From JAICLV01 sp036380925 (GTDB taxonomy: Bacteria > Actinomycetota > Actinomycetes > Acidothermales > Acidothermaceae): a DNA stretch of 19,920 nt. Below, piece after piece: positions 1 through 7,677 of the stretch (positions within the stretch are counted from its first letter, which is position 1; each line of letters starts with the position of its first letter). Below the pieces are notes generated by a model that worked only from the letters and a program-made list of their open reading frames with translations, was not told the DNA's origin and ran no database searches. The stretch is taken from positions 1-19,920 of the forward strand of contig DASVDW010000182.1 in the NCBI GenBank assembly GCA_036380925.1, given 5' to 3'. The position numbers were made by a program, and so were the translations under genes.

Positions 1-662
1 GGACCGGCGGTGGCCGCCGCCAGGGCGGCCGGCGTCACGGCGCCGGGCGCTGCGCCGGCCGCTCTGGCGGTGCGGGTCGTCACGGCGCTCGTCGCCGCGA
101 TCAGCTGGTCAAGCCCGACGACGCCTTGCACGTGCGCCGCCACGCTCGCCGGCAACGTCGGGGCGGTGGTGTTCGCCAGCCCGGCGCGCCCGGAGGTGAG
201 CCGGTAGCGCTTGAAGGAGGTGTGGAACGCGGTGCCCACCTCAGCGACCGTGCCGGAGGCGCGGATCGACAGGCCGTTGTCGGCGACCGGCCCGACCCGC
301 AGCCCCGCCTTGCGCAACGCGTCGCTGACCGCCGCGACGGCCTGTGGGCTGGCTCCGAACCGCGGCCCGAACTCGCCGGGTGCGAGGTAGCGCCGATACT
401 GCTCCGAACCAGGGGTCGAGACCGCCGCCACGAAGGCGTCGAGGGCGGCTTGGTCGCGCGGGGCGAGTACCACGGTGAGGTCCATCGCGGCGTCGGGATC
501 GGCCGCCGTGACCGCGGCGACGTCGCCGGGCGTGGAGACGGCGGCCCCCACCGCGACCGGACGATCGGCGCCGTCGGCGACCGCTGGCTCGCCCGTCGCG
601 ACGAGGAATCCGGAGGCGAGAGCGCAGACTGCGCCCAGGCGCACCAGCCGCCGAGACGCCAT
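1..662 (-). CDS. S53 (sedolisin/kumamolisin-type) secreted serine peptidase, N-terminal part, cut by window edge
   Basis: The minus strand reads open from ATG at 662 to the left edge, giving 220 residues without a stop. Residues 1-29 look like a Sec signal peptide: MASRRLVRLG, then a hydrophobic stretch and an AVA-D cleavage site. Residues about 56-186 match the Pro-kumamolisin activation domain: DLTVVLAPRDQAALDAFV, then SEQYRRYLAPGEF, then a GLRV...NGLSIRASGTVAEV...AFHTSF segment. In this family the prodomain is cut off autocatalytically and the mature enzyme is a Ser-Glu-Asp peptidase active at acid pH. The catalytic domain lies beyond the edge, so activity cannot be judged. An AAGG lies about 11 bases before the ATG, and an in-frame GTG at 665 is an alternative start. 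There is no evident link to the galactose genes; a hairpin at 680-697 separates it from them. Confidence 0.85.
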   Translation of the reverse strand, partial: MASRRLVRLGAVCALASGFLVATGEPAVADGADRPVAVGAAVSTPGDVAAVTAADPDAAMDLTVVLAPRDQAALDAFVAAVSTPGSEQYRRYLAPGEFGPRFGASPQAVAAVSDALRKAGLRVGPVADNGLSIRASGTVAEVGTAFHTSFKRYRLTSGRAGLANTTAPTLPASVAAHVQGVVGLDQLIAATSAVTTRTARAAGAAPGAVTPAALAAATAG

Positions 663-679
663 CACGGCATGGACCTTAA

Positions 680-697
680 CCGACGGCCACCCGTCGG
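680..697. terminator. Perfect GC-rich hairpin between the galTK operon and the S53 peptidase gene
   Basis: CCGACGG at 680-686 and CCGTCGG at 691-697 form a 7-bp stem with a 4-base loop. A second short stem, GGCGC/GCGCC with a TCC loop, follows at 700-712. On the minus strand both lie 50-80 bases after the stop codon at 759, where a terminator for galT-galK and the small proline-rich gene would be expected. There is no U-run afterwards (the next bases are TTAAGG), as is common for high-GC actinobacteria, so termination is inferred from position and stem strength. The hairpin also sits about 18 bases before the peptidase ATG, so it could affect that leader instead. Confidence 0.4.
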
Positions 698-758
698 CGG
701 GCGCTCCGCGCCGACATCAGCGAGGTCGTTCCTGACCGGTCGGTGCGCCGGACCTGTC

Positions 759-932
759 TCAGAACGGACTCGGCGCGGGTTCGGGCAGGATCGGGCCCGG
801 TTCCGTTGGCGGTGGCGGCGGGGGCGATCCCGGCGGGATGTCCGGCTCCGGTTCGACCGGTGGCACGGGCGCCGGATCGGGAGGCTCGGGGTCGATCGGC
901 GGCTGCGGGCTGGGTGGCGCGGGTGCGGTCAT
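759..932 (-). CDS. Small proline-rich protein (57 aa), unknown function
   Basis: ATG at 932 is preceded by AGGAG with a 6-base spacer, inside a purine-rich GGAGGTGAGAGGAG run, which is a strong ribosome-binding site. The product is 57 residues, 29 of them proline. It starts MTAPAPPSPQPPIDPEP, has a run of six prolines at residues 38-43 (SPPPPPPTEP), and ends LPEPAPSPF. It has Asp and Glu but no Lys, Arg, His or Cys, so it is acidic. It has no signal peptide or membrane segment and should be extended and disordered, with polyproline-II character. It begins 70 bases after the galK stop on the same strand, so it may be the last gene of the galT-galK operon. I recognise no family. A GC-rich chance ORF is possible, but the ribosome-binding site and well-formed stop argue for a gene. 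Confidence 0.55.
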   Translation of the reverse strand: MTAPAPPSPQPPIDPEPPDPAPVPPVEPEPDIPPGSPPPPPPTEPGPILPEPAPSPF

Positions 933-1002
933 CAGCGGCTCCTCTCACCTCCGGACGCACTCCTTGGCAGAGCGTGCCCGCCGGCACCGCGGGCGACACC
1001 GG

Positions 1003-2160
1003 TCAGGCAATGCGCACCACGCCGTCCGCCACCTCGGGCGTCATGATCTTCGGGGCGGCGAAGCCGCCGTCGGCGAACGCCTTCTCCACCGCGCTGCTCA
1101 CGGCCGCAGCGTCACCGGCGTCCACCAGTGCGATCGCGCAACCTCCGAATCCGCCGCCGGTCATCCGCGCGCCGAGCGCGCCGGCTCCCAACGCCGCGTA
1201 GACCGCCACATCCAGTTCGACGCAGCTGACCTCGAAGTCATCGCGCAACGAGACGTGCGACGCGGTCAAGGCCGTTCCCAGTTCGCGGAACCGGCGTGCG
1301 CGCAGCAAATCCCGTGCGGCGAGCACCCGCGCGTTTTCGGTGACGACGTGCCGGGTCCGCTTGCGCGACTCCTCGTCGCCCAGGTCGCGAAGAGCGTCGT
1401 CGAGCTGTTCAAGACTGATGTCGCGCAACCAGCGCACGCCCAGCCGAGCGGCCGCCTGCTCGCACGATCGCCGCCGGGCCGCGTACTCGCCGCCGGCGTG
1501 GGCGTGTCGGGCGCGGGTGTCGATGACCAACAGGGCAAGCCCTGACTCCTGCGGCGCGAACGGCTCGTGTTCGCGAACGTCGTCGCGGACGTCGAAGAAC
1601 AACGCGTGCCCCGCGCGGCAGACGCTCGCTGCCATCTGGTCCATGAGGCCGCAGGGCACGCCGACGAAGTCGTTCTCCGCGCGTTGCGCAATCCGCGCGA
1701 GCGATTCGCGGGGGATGTCGATGCCGTGCAGTTCGGCGGCGGCCAACGCGACCGCGCATTCCAACGCGGCGGACGAGGAAAGCCCTGACCCCACGGGCAC
1801 TCCGCCGTCGATGACCAGATCCATGCCACCGACGTCGAAACCCGCTTCTCGCAAGGACCACACGGCGCCCAGCGCGTACGCCGACCAGTCACGGCGGACG
1901 CCGGGGCGCAGCAGCGTCACGTCGGCGAGCACCACGTCGTCCGACTTTTGCAGCGAGCGCAGCGAAATTCTGCCGTCGGCGCGCCGCGACGCGGCGACGG
2001 CCGTTCGTTGATCGATCGCGAACGGCAACACGAATCCGCCGTTGTAGTCGGTGTGCTCGCCGATCAGATTGACCCGGCCGGGCGCCGACCACACGCCGTC
2101 CGGCGGCGCGCCGATGCGCTCGCGAAAGGCTGCTGCCGCAGTGCTGGTCACAGTCCGCAT
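1003..2160 (-). CDS. galK: Galactokinase
   Basis: Phosphorylates alpha-D-galactose with ATP to galactose 1-phosphate, the first committed Leloir step, in the cytoplasm. The 385-residue product has every GHMP-kinase galactokinase signature. Residues 27-42 (PGRVNLIGEHTDYNGG) are the galactose-binding signature. Residues 122-132 (PVGSGLSSSAA) are the ATP loop. CGLMDQMAASV holds the catalytic Asp174. MTGGGFGG at about 333-340 is the third GHMP motif. The length is normal for the family. Its ATG follows the galT stop with one base between (TGA-A-ATG), so the two are translationally coupled. The galactose would come from the GH36 and GH42 enzymes encoded to the right. Confidence 0.97.
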   Translation of the reverse strand: MRTVTSTAAAAFRERIGAPPDGVWSAPGRVNLIGEHTDYNGGFVLPFAIDQRTAVAASRRADGRISLRSLQKSDDVVLADVTLLRPGVRRDWSAYALGAVWSLREAGFDVGGMDLVIDGGVPVGSGLSSSAALECAVALAAAELHGIDIPRESLARIAQRAENDFVGVPCGLMDQMAASVCRAGHALFFDVRDDVREHEPFAPQESGLALLVIDTRARHAHAGGEYAARRRSCEQAAARLGVRWLRDISLEQLDDALRDLGDEESRKRTRHVVTENARVLAARDLLRARRFRELGTALTASHVSLRDDFEVSCVELDVAVYAALGAGALGARMTGGGFGGCAIALVDAGDAAAVSSAVEKAFADGGFAAPKIMTPEVADGVVRIA

Positions 2161-2161
2161 T

Positions 2162-3349
2162 TCACAAGACGACGTCGCGCAGCATCCGGGCGGCCTCCTC
2201 TGGGAGCACGTCGTTGACGAACGCTCCCATCGCCGACTCCGAACCCGCGAGGTACTTCAACTTGCCCGGGGCCCGCCGAATCGAGAAGACCTCAAGGTGC
2301 AGGTAGGCCAAGTCGCGGTCGACGCGCGTCGGCGCCTGATGCCACGCCGCGATGTAGGGCAAGGAGTCGTTGTGCACGCGCTCCATGCGGCGCAGCACCT
2401 CCAGGTACACGGTGGCGAGCTCCGCTCGCTCCTCGTCGGTCAGCGCGGGCAGATCGGGCACCTGGCGAATCGGATAAACGTGCACCTCAAGCGGCCAATG
2501 CGCGGCGAACGGCACGAAGGCGATCCAGTGCCGCCCCCGGACGACCACCCGGGTGCCCGCTGTCGACTCTCGCTCCAGCAGGTCGGCGAACAGGTTCCGG
2601 CCGGTGCGCTCGCGGTGTGCGCGCGCGCTGTCGAGCATCCGCCGGGTGCGCGGTGTGACGAACGGGTAGCCGTAGATCTGTCCGTGCGGATGGCTTAGCG
2701 TCACGCCGATTTCCTCGCCGCGGTTCTCAAAGCAGAACACCTGCTCGACGGCGGGCAGCGAGCTCATCGCCAGCGTGCGATCCACCCACGCCTCGATCAC
2801 CGTGCGCGCGCGGGTGTCGGACAGCGAGGAGAAGGCGGCGTCGTGGTCGGCGGTGAAGCACACCACCTCGCAGCGGCCCAGACCCGGCGCCGTCGCGAAC
2901 AGCGGATCGTCGGCGCCTTCGACGACCTCCACGGCGGAAGTGTCGGCGAACGAGGGAAAGCGGTTCTCAAAGACCGCGACGTCGTAGTCGGGCGCCGGGA
3001 TCTCCGAACTGCGCCCGTCGCGCGACGGGCACAAGGGGCACTCGTCATCCGGCGGCAGGTAGGTGCGGGTCTGGCGGTGGTGTGCGATCGTGACCCACTC
3101 GTCCAGCAGCGGGTCGAACCTGATCGCGGACGACGGCGCCGCCGCGCGCAGCCGACGACGGTCGGGGAAGCTCGCGCGGTCGAGCGTCTCGCCGGACCCG
3201 ACGTCGTCGAAGTAGAACAACTCGCGCCCGTCGGCCAGCCGGGTCGCCGTCTTGCGCACAGGTGAGGCGGACGACGCGGAACGGGACGCGCCGTCTTGGG
3301 CGCCGCCACCCCGCGTCCCTGGTTCCGCGACGTCCAGGCGTTCGCTCAT
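2162..3349 (-). CDS. galT: Galactose-1-phosphate uridylyltransferase
   Basis: Exchanges UMP between UDP-glucose and galactose 1-phosphate, giving UDP-galactose and glucose 1-phosphate. The 395-residue product carries the HIT-superfamily active site SHPHGQIYGYPF, with nucleophile His222 in H220-P-H222. ECPLCPS (Cys104, Cys107) is the usual zinc-binding pair, and FENRFPSF is also conserved in GalT. The first 30 residues are rich in Gly, Ala and Ser. Homology resembling typical GalT N termini starts at VRKTATRLADGRELFYFDD, where GTG at 3259 could be an alternative start. I keep ATG 3349 because GAGG lies 8 bases before it and the GTG has no such site. First gene of galT-galK; divergent from galM across a 284-bp gap. 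Confidence 0.96.
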   Translation of the reverse strand: MSERLDVAEPGTRGGGAQDGASRSASSASPVRKTATRLADGRELFYFDDVGSGETLDRASFPDRRRLRAAAPSSAIRFDPLLDEWVTIAHHRQTRTYLPPDDECPLCPSRDGRSSEIPAPDYDVAVFENRFPSFADTSAVEVVEGADDPLFATAPGLGRCEVVCFTADHDAAFSSLSDTRARTVIEAWVDRTLAMSSLPAVEQVFCFENRGEEIGVTLSHPHGQIYGYPFVTPRTRRMLDSARAHRERTGRNLFADLLERESTAGTRVVVRGRHWIAFVPFAAHWPLEVHVYPIRQVPDLPALTDEERAELATVYLEVLRRMERVHNDSLPYIAAWHQAPTRVDRDLAYLHLEVFSIRRAPGKLKYLAGSESAMGAFVNDVLPEEAARMLRDVVL

Positions 3350-3633
3350 CTGGCACGCCTCAAGGTGCTGCCTTCCTGTTCTGCCGCGCCCGCCGAGGGA
3401 GGGGCCGGTTTCGGCGAGACTGGCACAGTGCTTCTGTTGAAGTCAACAAGAACGATAACTAAAGCTGTTTGGACACGTTTGGCTATGGTAGCGGACGTGC
3501 GAGTGCGTGCCAGGCGGCACCTGGTCACGATCTGATCAACCCGCGGCCAGGACGGCGCCCGAGAGGGGGAGCGCGTCGGTCGCCCCGTTGCCTGCCACAC
3601 TGTGTGGCGCCGCTCGCGAGAAGGGTTGTCGTG
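3350..3633. promoter_or_regulatory. Divergent galT / galM control region with an inverted and a direct repeat
   Basis: This 284-bp gap must hold promoters for galT (leftward) and galM (rightward). An inverted repeat TGTTGA-AG-TCAACA spans 3435-3448. Its right arm gives a TTGACT -35-like box for galT, but no good -10 box follows; its left arm gives TTGAAG with TAAAGC 17 bases downstream, a weak promoter for galM. A direct repeat GTTTGG occurs at 3467-3472 and 3477-3482, exactly 10 bp apart and on one face of the helix. DeoR-family repressors commonly bind such direct repeats, and a deoR gene lies downstream of galM, so this is a candidate operator by inference. The region is AT-richer than its surroundings. 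No other gene is seen here. Confidence 0.5.
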
Positions 3634-4596
3634 ATGGAATCGCAGGTCGCGCCGACGGTGGCCCCCACGGCCGGATCGAGGGGGCGTCGCGCGCCGTCCG
3701 GCACGCAATACCGCATCCGGCACGGCGAGCATCACGCCACGATCACCGAGGGCAGCGCCGCCGTTCGCGAGTACCGCGTCGGGGAGCGCGACGTGTTCCA
3801 AAGCTTCGGCGAGCATGAGATCGCCGCCGCCTACCACGGCTGCGTGCTGATTCCCTGGCCGAACCGGATCGCGGCGGGCCGGTACGCCTTCGACGGCGAG
3901 GAGCACCAGCTCGCGATCAGCGAACCGGAGCGGAACGCCGCCTTGCACGGTCTGGCCTGCTGGCGACCGTGGACCTTGGAAGACCACCAACCGGACCGGG
4001 TCGCGCTGTCGTTCCGGATCCTCCCGAGCCCCGGGTATCCGTTCCACCTCGACACCACGGTCGAGTACCGACTCGACGCCGGCGGGATGCAGGTCACCAC
4101 GACGTCGCTCAACTCCGGCGACCGCCCCTGCCCGTACGCGCTCGGTTTTCACCCTTACCTCGCGGCGGCTCCGGGCAGCGTCGTCGACGAGTGCGCGCTG
4201 AGCCTCGACGTCCGCCGCCGGCTGGTGCCTGACGAGTTGCTGATCCCCAGGGGCGACGAGCCGGTCGCTGGCGGCGGGTACGACTTCCGTGCCCCGCGGC
4301 CGGTCGGCGGGTTGAGCGTCGATGACGCGTTCACCGACGTCGTCCGCGACGAGCAGGGCCGATCCTGGGCGCGATTGCGCGGCGCCGACGGTCGAACCGC
4401 GGCTATTTGGGCCGACCGCAACTTCGGTTATTGGCAGGCGTATTCGGCGGATCGGCTGCCCGCGCCGATGACCCGGCGGGCGATGGCGCTCGAGCCCATG
4501 ACGGCCGCGCCGAACGCGTTCAACACCGGCGACGGGTTGATCCGGCTCGACCCCGGCGAGTCGTTCACCGCGGTCTGGGGCGCCACCTTGCTGTAG
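3634..4596 (+). CDS. galM: Aldose 1-epimerase (galactose mutarotase) family protein
   Basis: Interconverts alpha and beta anomers of galactose or related aldoses in the cytoplasm. This matters because beta-galactosidase releases beta-galactose whereas galactokinase uses the alpha form. The 320-residue product shows the family elements WPNRIAAGRYAFDG (residues 75-88), substrate-binding His105 in NAALHGLA, catalytic His173 in YALGFHPYLA, and catalytic base Glu287 in ALEPMTAAPNAFNTG. Start: ATG 3634 with AGAAGGG upstream; GTG 3631 directly before it is in frame and equally possible. The reading frame is open further upstream, but that part has no family similarity. The stop lies only 5 bases from the stop of the convergent deoR gene. 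Confidence 0.9.
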   Translation: MESQVAPTVAPTAGSRGRRAPSGTQYRIRHGEHHATITEGSAAVREYRVGERDVFQSFGEHEIAAAYHGCVLIPWPNRIAAGRYAFDGEEHQLAISEPERNAALHGLACWRPWTLEDHQPDRVALSFRILPSPGYPFHLDTTVEYRLDAGGMQVTTTSLNSGDRPCPYALGFHPYLAAAPGSVVDECALSLDVRRRLVPDELLIPRGDEPVAGGGYDFRAPRPVGGLSVDDAFTDVVRDEQGRSWARLRGADGRTAAIWADRNFGYWQAYSADRLPAPMTRRAMALEPMTAAPNAFNTGDGLIRLDPGESFTAVWGATLL

Positions 4597-4601
4597 CCGC
4601 G

Positions 4602-5423
4602 TCAGCCCGCTCGCTCGTTCTTTTTCGCCGCCGAGTCGACCTCGACGTCGCCCGCGTCGTTCGCCACGATCACCCGGTCGATGTGGTCGGCCGCCACCGC
4701 CAGGTCGTCCCGCGGCAGGCCGGCGTCGGTGACGAGGATGTCGACTTCGTTGAGGTTGGCGAAGGAACTCAAGCCGACGGTGCCCCACTTGGTGTGGTCG
4801 GCGATGAGCACCACCGTGCGCGCGCCGCGAATGAAGCTGCGGTTGGTCTCCGACTCCGCCAGGTTCGGCGCGGTGAGTCCAGCCTGCGGGTCGATGCCGT
4901 GACAGCCCACGAAGAACACGTCGAAATGCAACGACCGGATGGCGAGGTCGGCGACCGGCCCGACCAACGCGTCGGACGGGGTGCGCACCCCGCCGGTCAA
5001 AATCACCGTCGGGTTGCCCGGCCCCTGCGCCAAGACGTCGGCGACGCGGACCGAGTTGGTGACGATCGTCAGGTCGCGCACGTGCGAGATGTAGCGCGCG
5101 AGCGCCCAGGTGGTGGTGCCCGCGGAAAGCGCGATGGCGGTGCCTGGTCGCACCAGTTTCGCCGCCGCCCGGCCGATCGCGTCCTTTTCTCCGAGCTCTC
5201 GAGACGACTTCGCCTCGAAGCCCGGCTCGTCCATGCTCGACGCGGACGCGAGCGTGGCGCCACCGTGGACCTTCTCGATCAGCCCTTCGCGCGCGAGCAC
5301 CTCGAGGTCGCGGCGCACGGTCATGTCGGAAACGCCAAGCAGCTCGGTGAGCTCGCTGACCCGCACGCCGCCGGCGCGGCGCACGTGGTCGAGAATCATC
5401 GATTGGCGTTGCTTGGCAAGCAT
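4602..5423 (-). CDS. DeoR-family transcriptional repressor of the galactoside locus
   Basis: The 273-residue product has an N-terminal DeoR winged helix-turn-helix at about residues 6-57: VSELTELLGVSDMTVRRDLE, then VLAREGLIEKVHGGATL. A C-terminal DeoR sensor domain follows, with VGPVADLAIRSLHFDVFFVG, GIDPQAGLT and ARTVVLIADHTKWG. Such sensors usually bind a phosphorylated sugar, and galactose 1-phosphate or tagatose 6-phosphate would fit the context; this is inference. Start: ATG 5423, where family similarity begins (MLAKQRQSMILDHV); an upstream in-frame extension to 5474 overlaps the GH42 gene and is not conserved-looking. The ATG lies 7 bases after the GH42 stop, so the two form one operon. 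The likely targets are the GH42/ABC region and perhaps the galT/galM region. Confidence 0.92.
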   Translation of the reverse strand: MLAKQRQSMILDHVRRAGGVRVSELTELLGVSDMTVRRDLEVLAREGLIEKVHGGATLASASSMDEPGFEAKSSRELGEKDAIGRAAAKLVRPGTAIALSAGTTTWALARYISHVRDLTIVTNSVRVADVLAQGPGNPTVILTGGVRTPSDALVGPVADLAIRSLHFDVFFVGCHGIDPQAGLTAPNLAESETNRSFIRGARTVVLIADHTKWGTVGLSSFANLNEVDILVTDAGLPRDDLAVAADHIDRVIVANDAGDVEVDSAAKKNERAG

Positions 5424-5430
5424 CTTTCGC

Positions 5431-7431
5431 TCACTTCTCGGGATTCGTCGCTTCTCGGACGACGGCCACCCCACCCGCCGGCACGCGCAGCGCGCCGGTG
5501 ACGGCTGCGCCGGTGAGCAACTCCTCGCCCACCGCGGGCACCTCGGCTGCTCGCTCGGTGTGGTTGATCACAAACAGGTAGCTCCTGTCGCCGTCGAGTC
5601 GCCGCACCGCTTCGATCCCCGCCGCTGTGATGATAGGGGGGCGGACGCCGGCCTCCGCGCACCAACCGGCGAGCAGCTTCGAAAGCGACGCGTCGTCGAG
5701 CCGGGTGGTGACGTAGCGGGCCACCCCGTCACCGTGCTCCCGCGCGGTGACGGCCGGCCATCCCGGCAGCGGGCCGTCCAGGTAGGTGGCCTCGACGGCG
5801 GCCCCTCTCGGGTGCAACGCCTCGGTCCACACGGTCGCGCTCGCGCCGTTCGAAAGCCGCACCGCTTCCCCTTCGGCGAGCGGGAAGAACTCCTCGACGC
5901 GCACGCCGAGCAGGTCGCGGAAAGCGCCGGGGTAGCCGCCGAGGCGCATCGCGTCGTTTTCGTCGACGATGCCGCTGAAGAAGGTGCACAGCAGGTGCCC
6001 GCCGGCGCGGACGAAGCCGGCGATGTTCGCGGCCGCCGCGTCCGTGACCAGGTAGAGCGCCGGGACGACGACCAGCTTGTACGCGGCCAGGTCGTCGTCC
6101 GGGCGGACGAAGTCGACGGTGACGCCCTGATTCCACAGCGCCTGGTAGTAGTCGCGCACGATCGGCAGGTACCGGACGTCGGCGGAGGGGTGCGAGTCGA
6201 GCTCCGCCGCCCACCAGGCGTTCCAGTCGAACAAGATCGCGACGTCGGCCCGCACTCGGGTCCCGGCGACCTCGCCCAGCGCCTTCAGGTGTTGTCCCAG
6301 CCCGACGACCTCGCGCCACACCTTGGTGTCGGACCCGGCGTGCGGAAACATCCCCGAGTGGAACTTCTCGGCGCCGGCGCGCGACGCGCGCCACTGGAAG
6401 AAGCACACCGCGTCGGCGCCCCGGGCCACGTGTTGGAGGCTGTTGCGGGCGAGTTGGCCGGGCTGCTTGGCAAGGTTGCGCGGCTGCCAGTTGACCGCGC
6501 TGGTCGAGTGCTCCATCAACACCCAAGGCGCGCCGCGGCCCGCGCCGCGAACCAGGTCGGCGGACATGGCGAGCTGCACGTGCGGTGCGGGGTCGGCTCC
6601 GAGCAGGTAGTGGTCGTTCGAGACGACATCCTCGTGAGACGCCCAATCGAAGTAGTCGACCGGTTTGAACGCGCCCATGAAGTTGGTGGTGATCGGGATG
6701 TCGGGAGTGATCTCCCGAATCGCGTCGCGCTCGGCGGTGAAGCAGGCGAGCAGCTCGTCGGAGGAGAACCGACACCAGTCGAGCTGCTGGGTGGGGTTGG
6801 CCCACGTCGGCGTGCTGCGCGGGGGCAGGATCTCGTCCCATTCGGTGTAGTGCTGGCTCCAAAACGCGGTGCCCCACGCTGAATTCAGCGCGTCGACGTC
6901 GTGGTAGCGCGCCTTCAGCCAATCGCGGAACGCCGCCGCGCTGACGTCGCAGAAGCACTGGGGCACGTGGCAGCCGTACTCGTTGTTGACGTGCCACATC
7001 ACCAGCGCGGGGTGTCGGCCGTACCGCAGCGCGAGCGTGCGGGCCAGCTTCGTCGCGGCGTCGCGGTAACGCGGCGAGCTTGGGCAGTACGCCTGCCGTG
7101 ATCCCGGCCACAGCCGGTGGCCCGTCGGGGCGATCGGCAGCGTCTCGGGATATTTGCGGGAGAACCAGGGCGGGGGAGACGCGGTCGCCGTCGCGAGGTC
7201 GATCGCGATGCCGGCGTCGTGCAGCAGGTGGAAGACCCGGTCGAGCCAGCCGAAGTCGAACTCGGCTTCCCGACGTTCGAGGAGCGCCCACGAGAAGACC
7301 CCGACGGTCACCATCGACACGCCGGCCTCGCGCATCAGCGCGACGTCTTCGACCCAGGTCGATTCGGGCCATTGCTCGGGGTTGTAGTCGCCCCCGAACG
7401 CGATACCGGGGACACGAGGCCAGCTGGTCAT
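5431..7431 (-). CDS. GH42 beta-galactosidase
   Basis: Hydrolyses terminal beta-linked galactose. The 666 residues have the GH42 layout: an A domain (beta/alpha barrel) from residue 8 (GIAFGGDYNPEQWPE), a central trimerisation domain around 380-590 (VAILFDWNAWWAAELDS), and a small C-terminal beta domain. Glu151 in WHVNNEYG is the acid/base, and Glu307 in PWVLMEHSTSAVNWQPRN is the nucleophile. Cys116, Cys154, Cys159 and Cys161 (EYGCHVPQCFCDVSAAAF) match the metal-binding cysteine cluster of many GH42 enzymes. No signal peptide, so it acts on imported oligosaccharides in the cytoplasm. Start: ATG 7431 with AGGAG four bases upstream. Cotranscribed with the deoR gene and divergent from the ABC operon. 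The natural substrate could be lactose, galacto-oligosaccharides or beta-galactan fragments. Confidence 0.95.
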   Translation of the reverse strand: MTSWPRVPGIAFGGDYNPEQWPESTWVEDVALMREAGVSMVTVGVFSWALLERREAEFDFGWLDRVFHLLHDAGIAIDLATATASPPPWFSRKYPETLPIAPTGHRLWPGSRQAYCPSSPRYRDAATKLARTLALRYGRHPALVMWHVNNEYGCHVPQCFCDVSAAAFRDWLKARYHDVDALNSAWGTAFWSQHYTEWDEILPPRSTPTWANPTQQLDWCRFSSDELLACFTAERDAIREITPDIPITTNFMGAFKPVDYFDWASHEDVVSNDHYLLGADPAPHVQLAMSADLVRGAGRGAPWVLMEHSTSAVNWQPRNLAKQPGQLARNSLQHVARGADAVCFFQWRASRAGAEKFHSGMFPHAGSDTKVWREVVGLGQHLKALGEVAGTRVRADVAILFDWNAWWAAELDSHPSADVRYLPIVRDYYQALWNQGVTVDFVRPDDDLAAYKLVVVPALYLVTDAAAANIAGFVRAGGHLLCTFFSGIVDENDAMRLGGYPGAFRDLLGVRVEEFFPLAEGEAVRLSNGASATVWTEALHPRGAAVEATYLDGPLPGWPAVTAREHGDGVARYVTTRLDDASLSKLLAGWCAEAGVRPPIITAAGIEAVRRLDGDRSYLFVINHTERAAEVPAVGEELLTGAAVTGALRVPAGGVAVVREATNPEK

Positions 7432-7576
7432 GTGGCTCCTGTGAGTTGGCGCGGAGCAGCGTGCAGACGGAACTGCACGGGAGAGAGCAAAGAGCGCGGC
7501 CAGCCTACACAGAAGCCGTCAGGTTCACACAGCTTGCTCGTGGTTCGCCTGCGTCGCCGCCGCCGTGCCGGTCCCT

Positions 7577-7616
7577 GGGCGTCGATGGGCGTCGACGGGC
7601 GTCGACGGGCGTCCTT
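7577..7616 (+). repeat. Four tandem 10-bp repeats, candidate operator array
   Basis: Units with consensus GGGCGTCGAC start at 7577 (ends GAT), 7587 (exact), 7597 (exact) and 7607 (last three bases CTT instead of GAC). The period equals one helical turn, so a protein bound to each unit would sit on the same face. The array lies about 60 bp upstream of the -35 box of the ABC operon. It could be an array for the adjacent DeoR-family regulator or for an activator, or a simple slippage repeat. Confidence 0.7.
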
Positions 7617-7677
7617 GCCGCCGCCGCGCACGCGGGAGAAACACCAACGCGAGACCGAATCGCAATCGTTGCGGACC

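Noticed and set aside
126..1046. 306-codon plus-strand ORF rich in Arg and Gly
   Set aside because: It is antisense to the S53 prodomain, the proline-rich small protein and the end of galK. Its composition is that of a GC-rich shadow frame, with no domain.
4597..4601. Search for a bidirectional terminator between galM and deoR
   Set aside because: Only 5 bases separate the two stops, and no stem-loop was seen at the junction.
3346..4788. 480-codon minus-strand ORF opposite galM
   Set aside because: Antisense to galM, which has all its catalytic residues. The translation is Arg/Gly/Pro-rich low complexity without recognisable motifs.
5110..6882. 590-codon plus-strand ORF opposite GH42 and deoR
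   Set aside because: GH42 on the other strand has intact catalytic glutamates. The plus-strand frame is open only because of GC-rich codon usage.
5729..7372. 547-codon minus-strand ORF in another frame of GH42
   Set aside because: Overlaps GH42 completely on the same strand in an alternative frame, is rich in Arg, and has no conserved segment.
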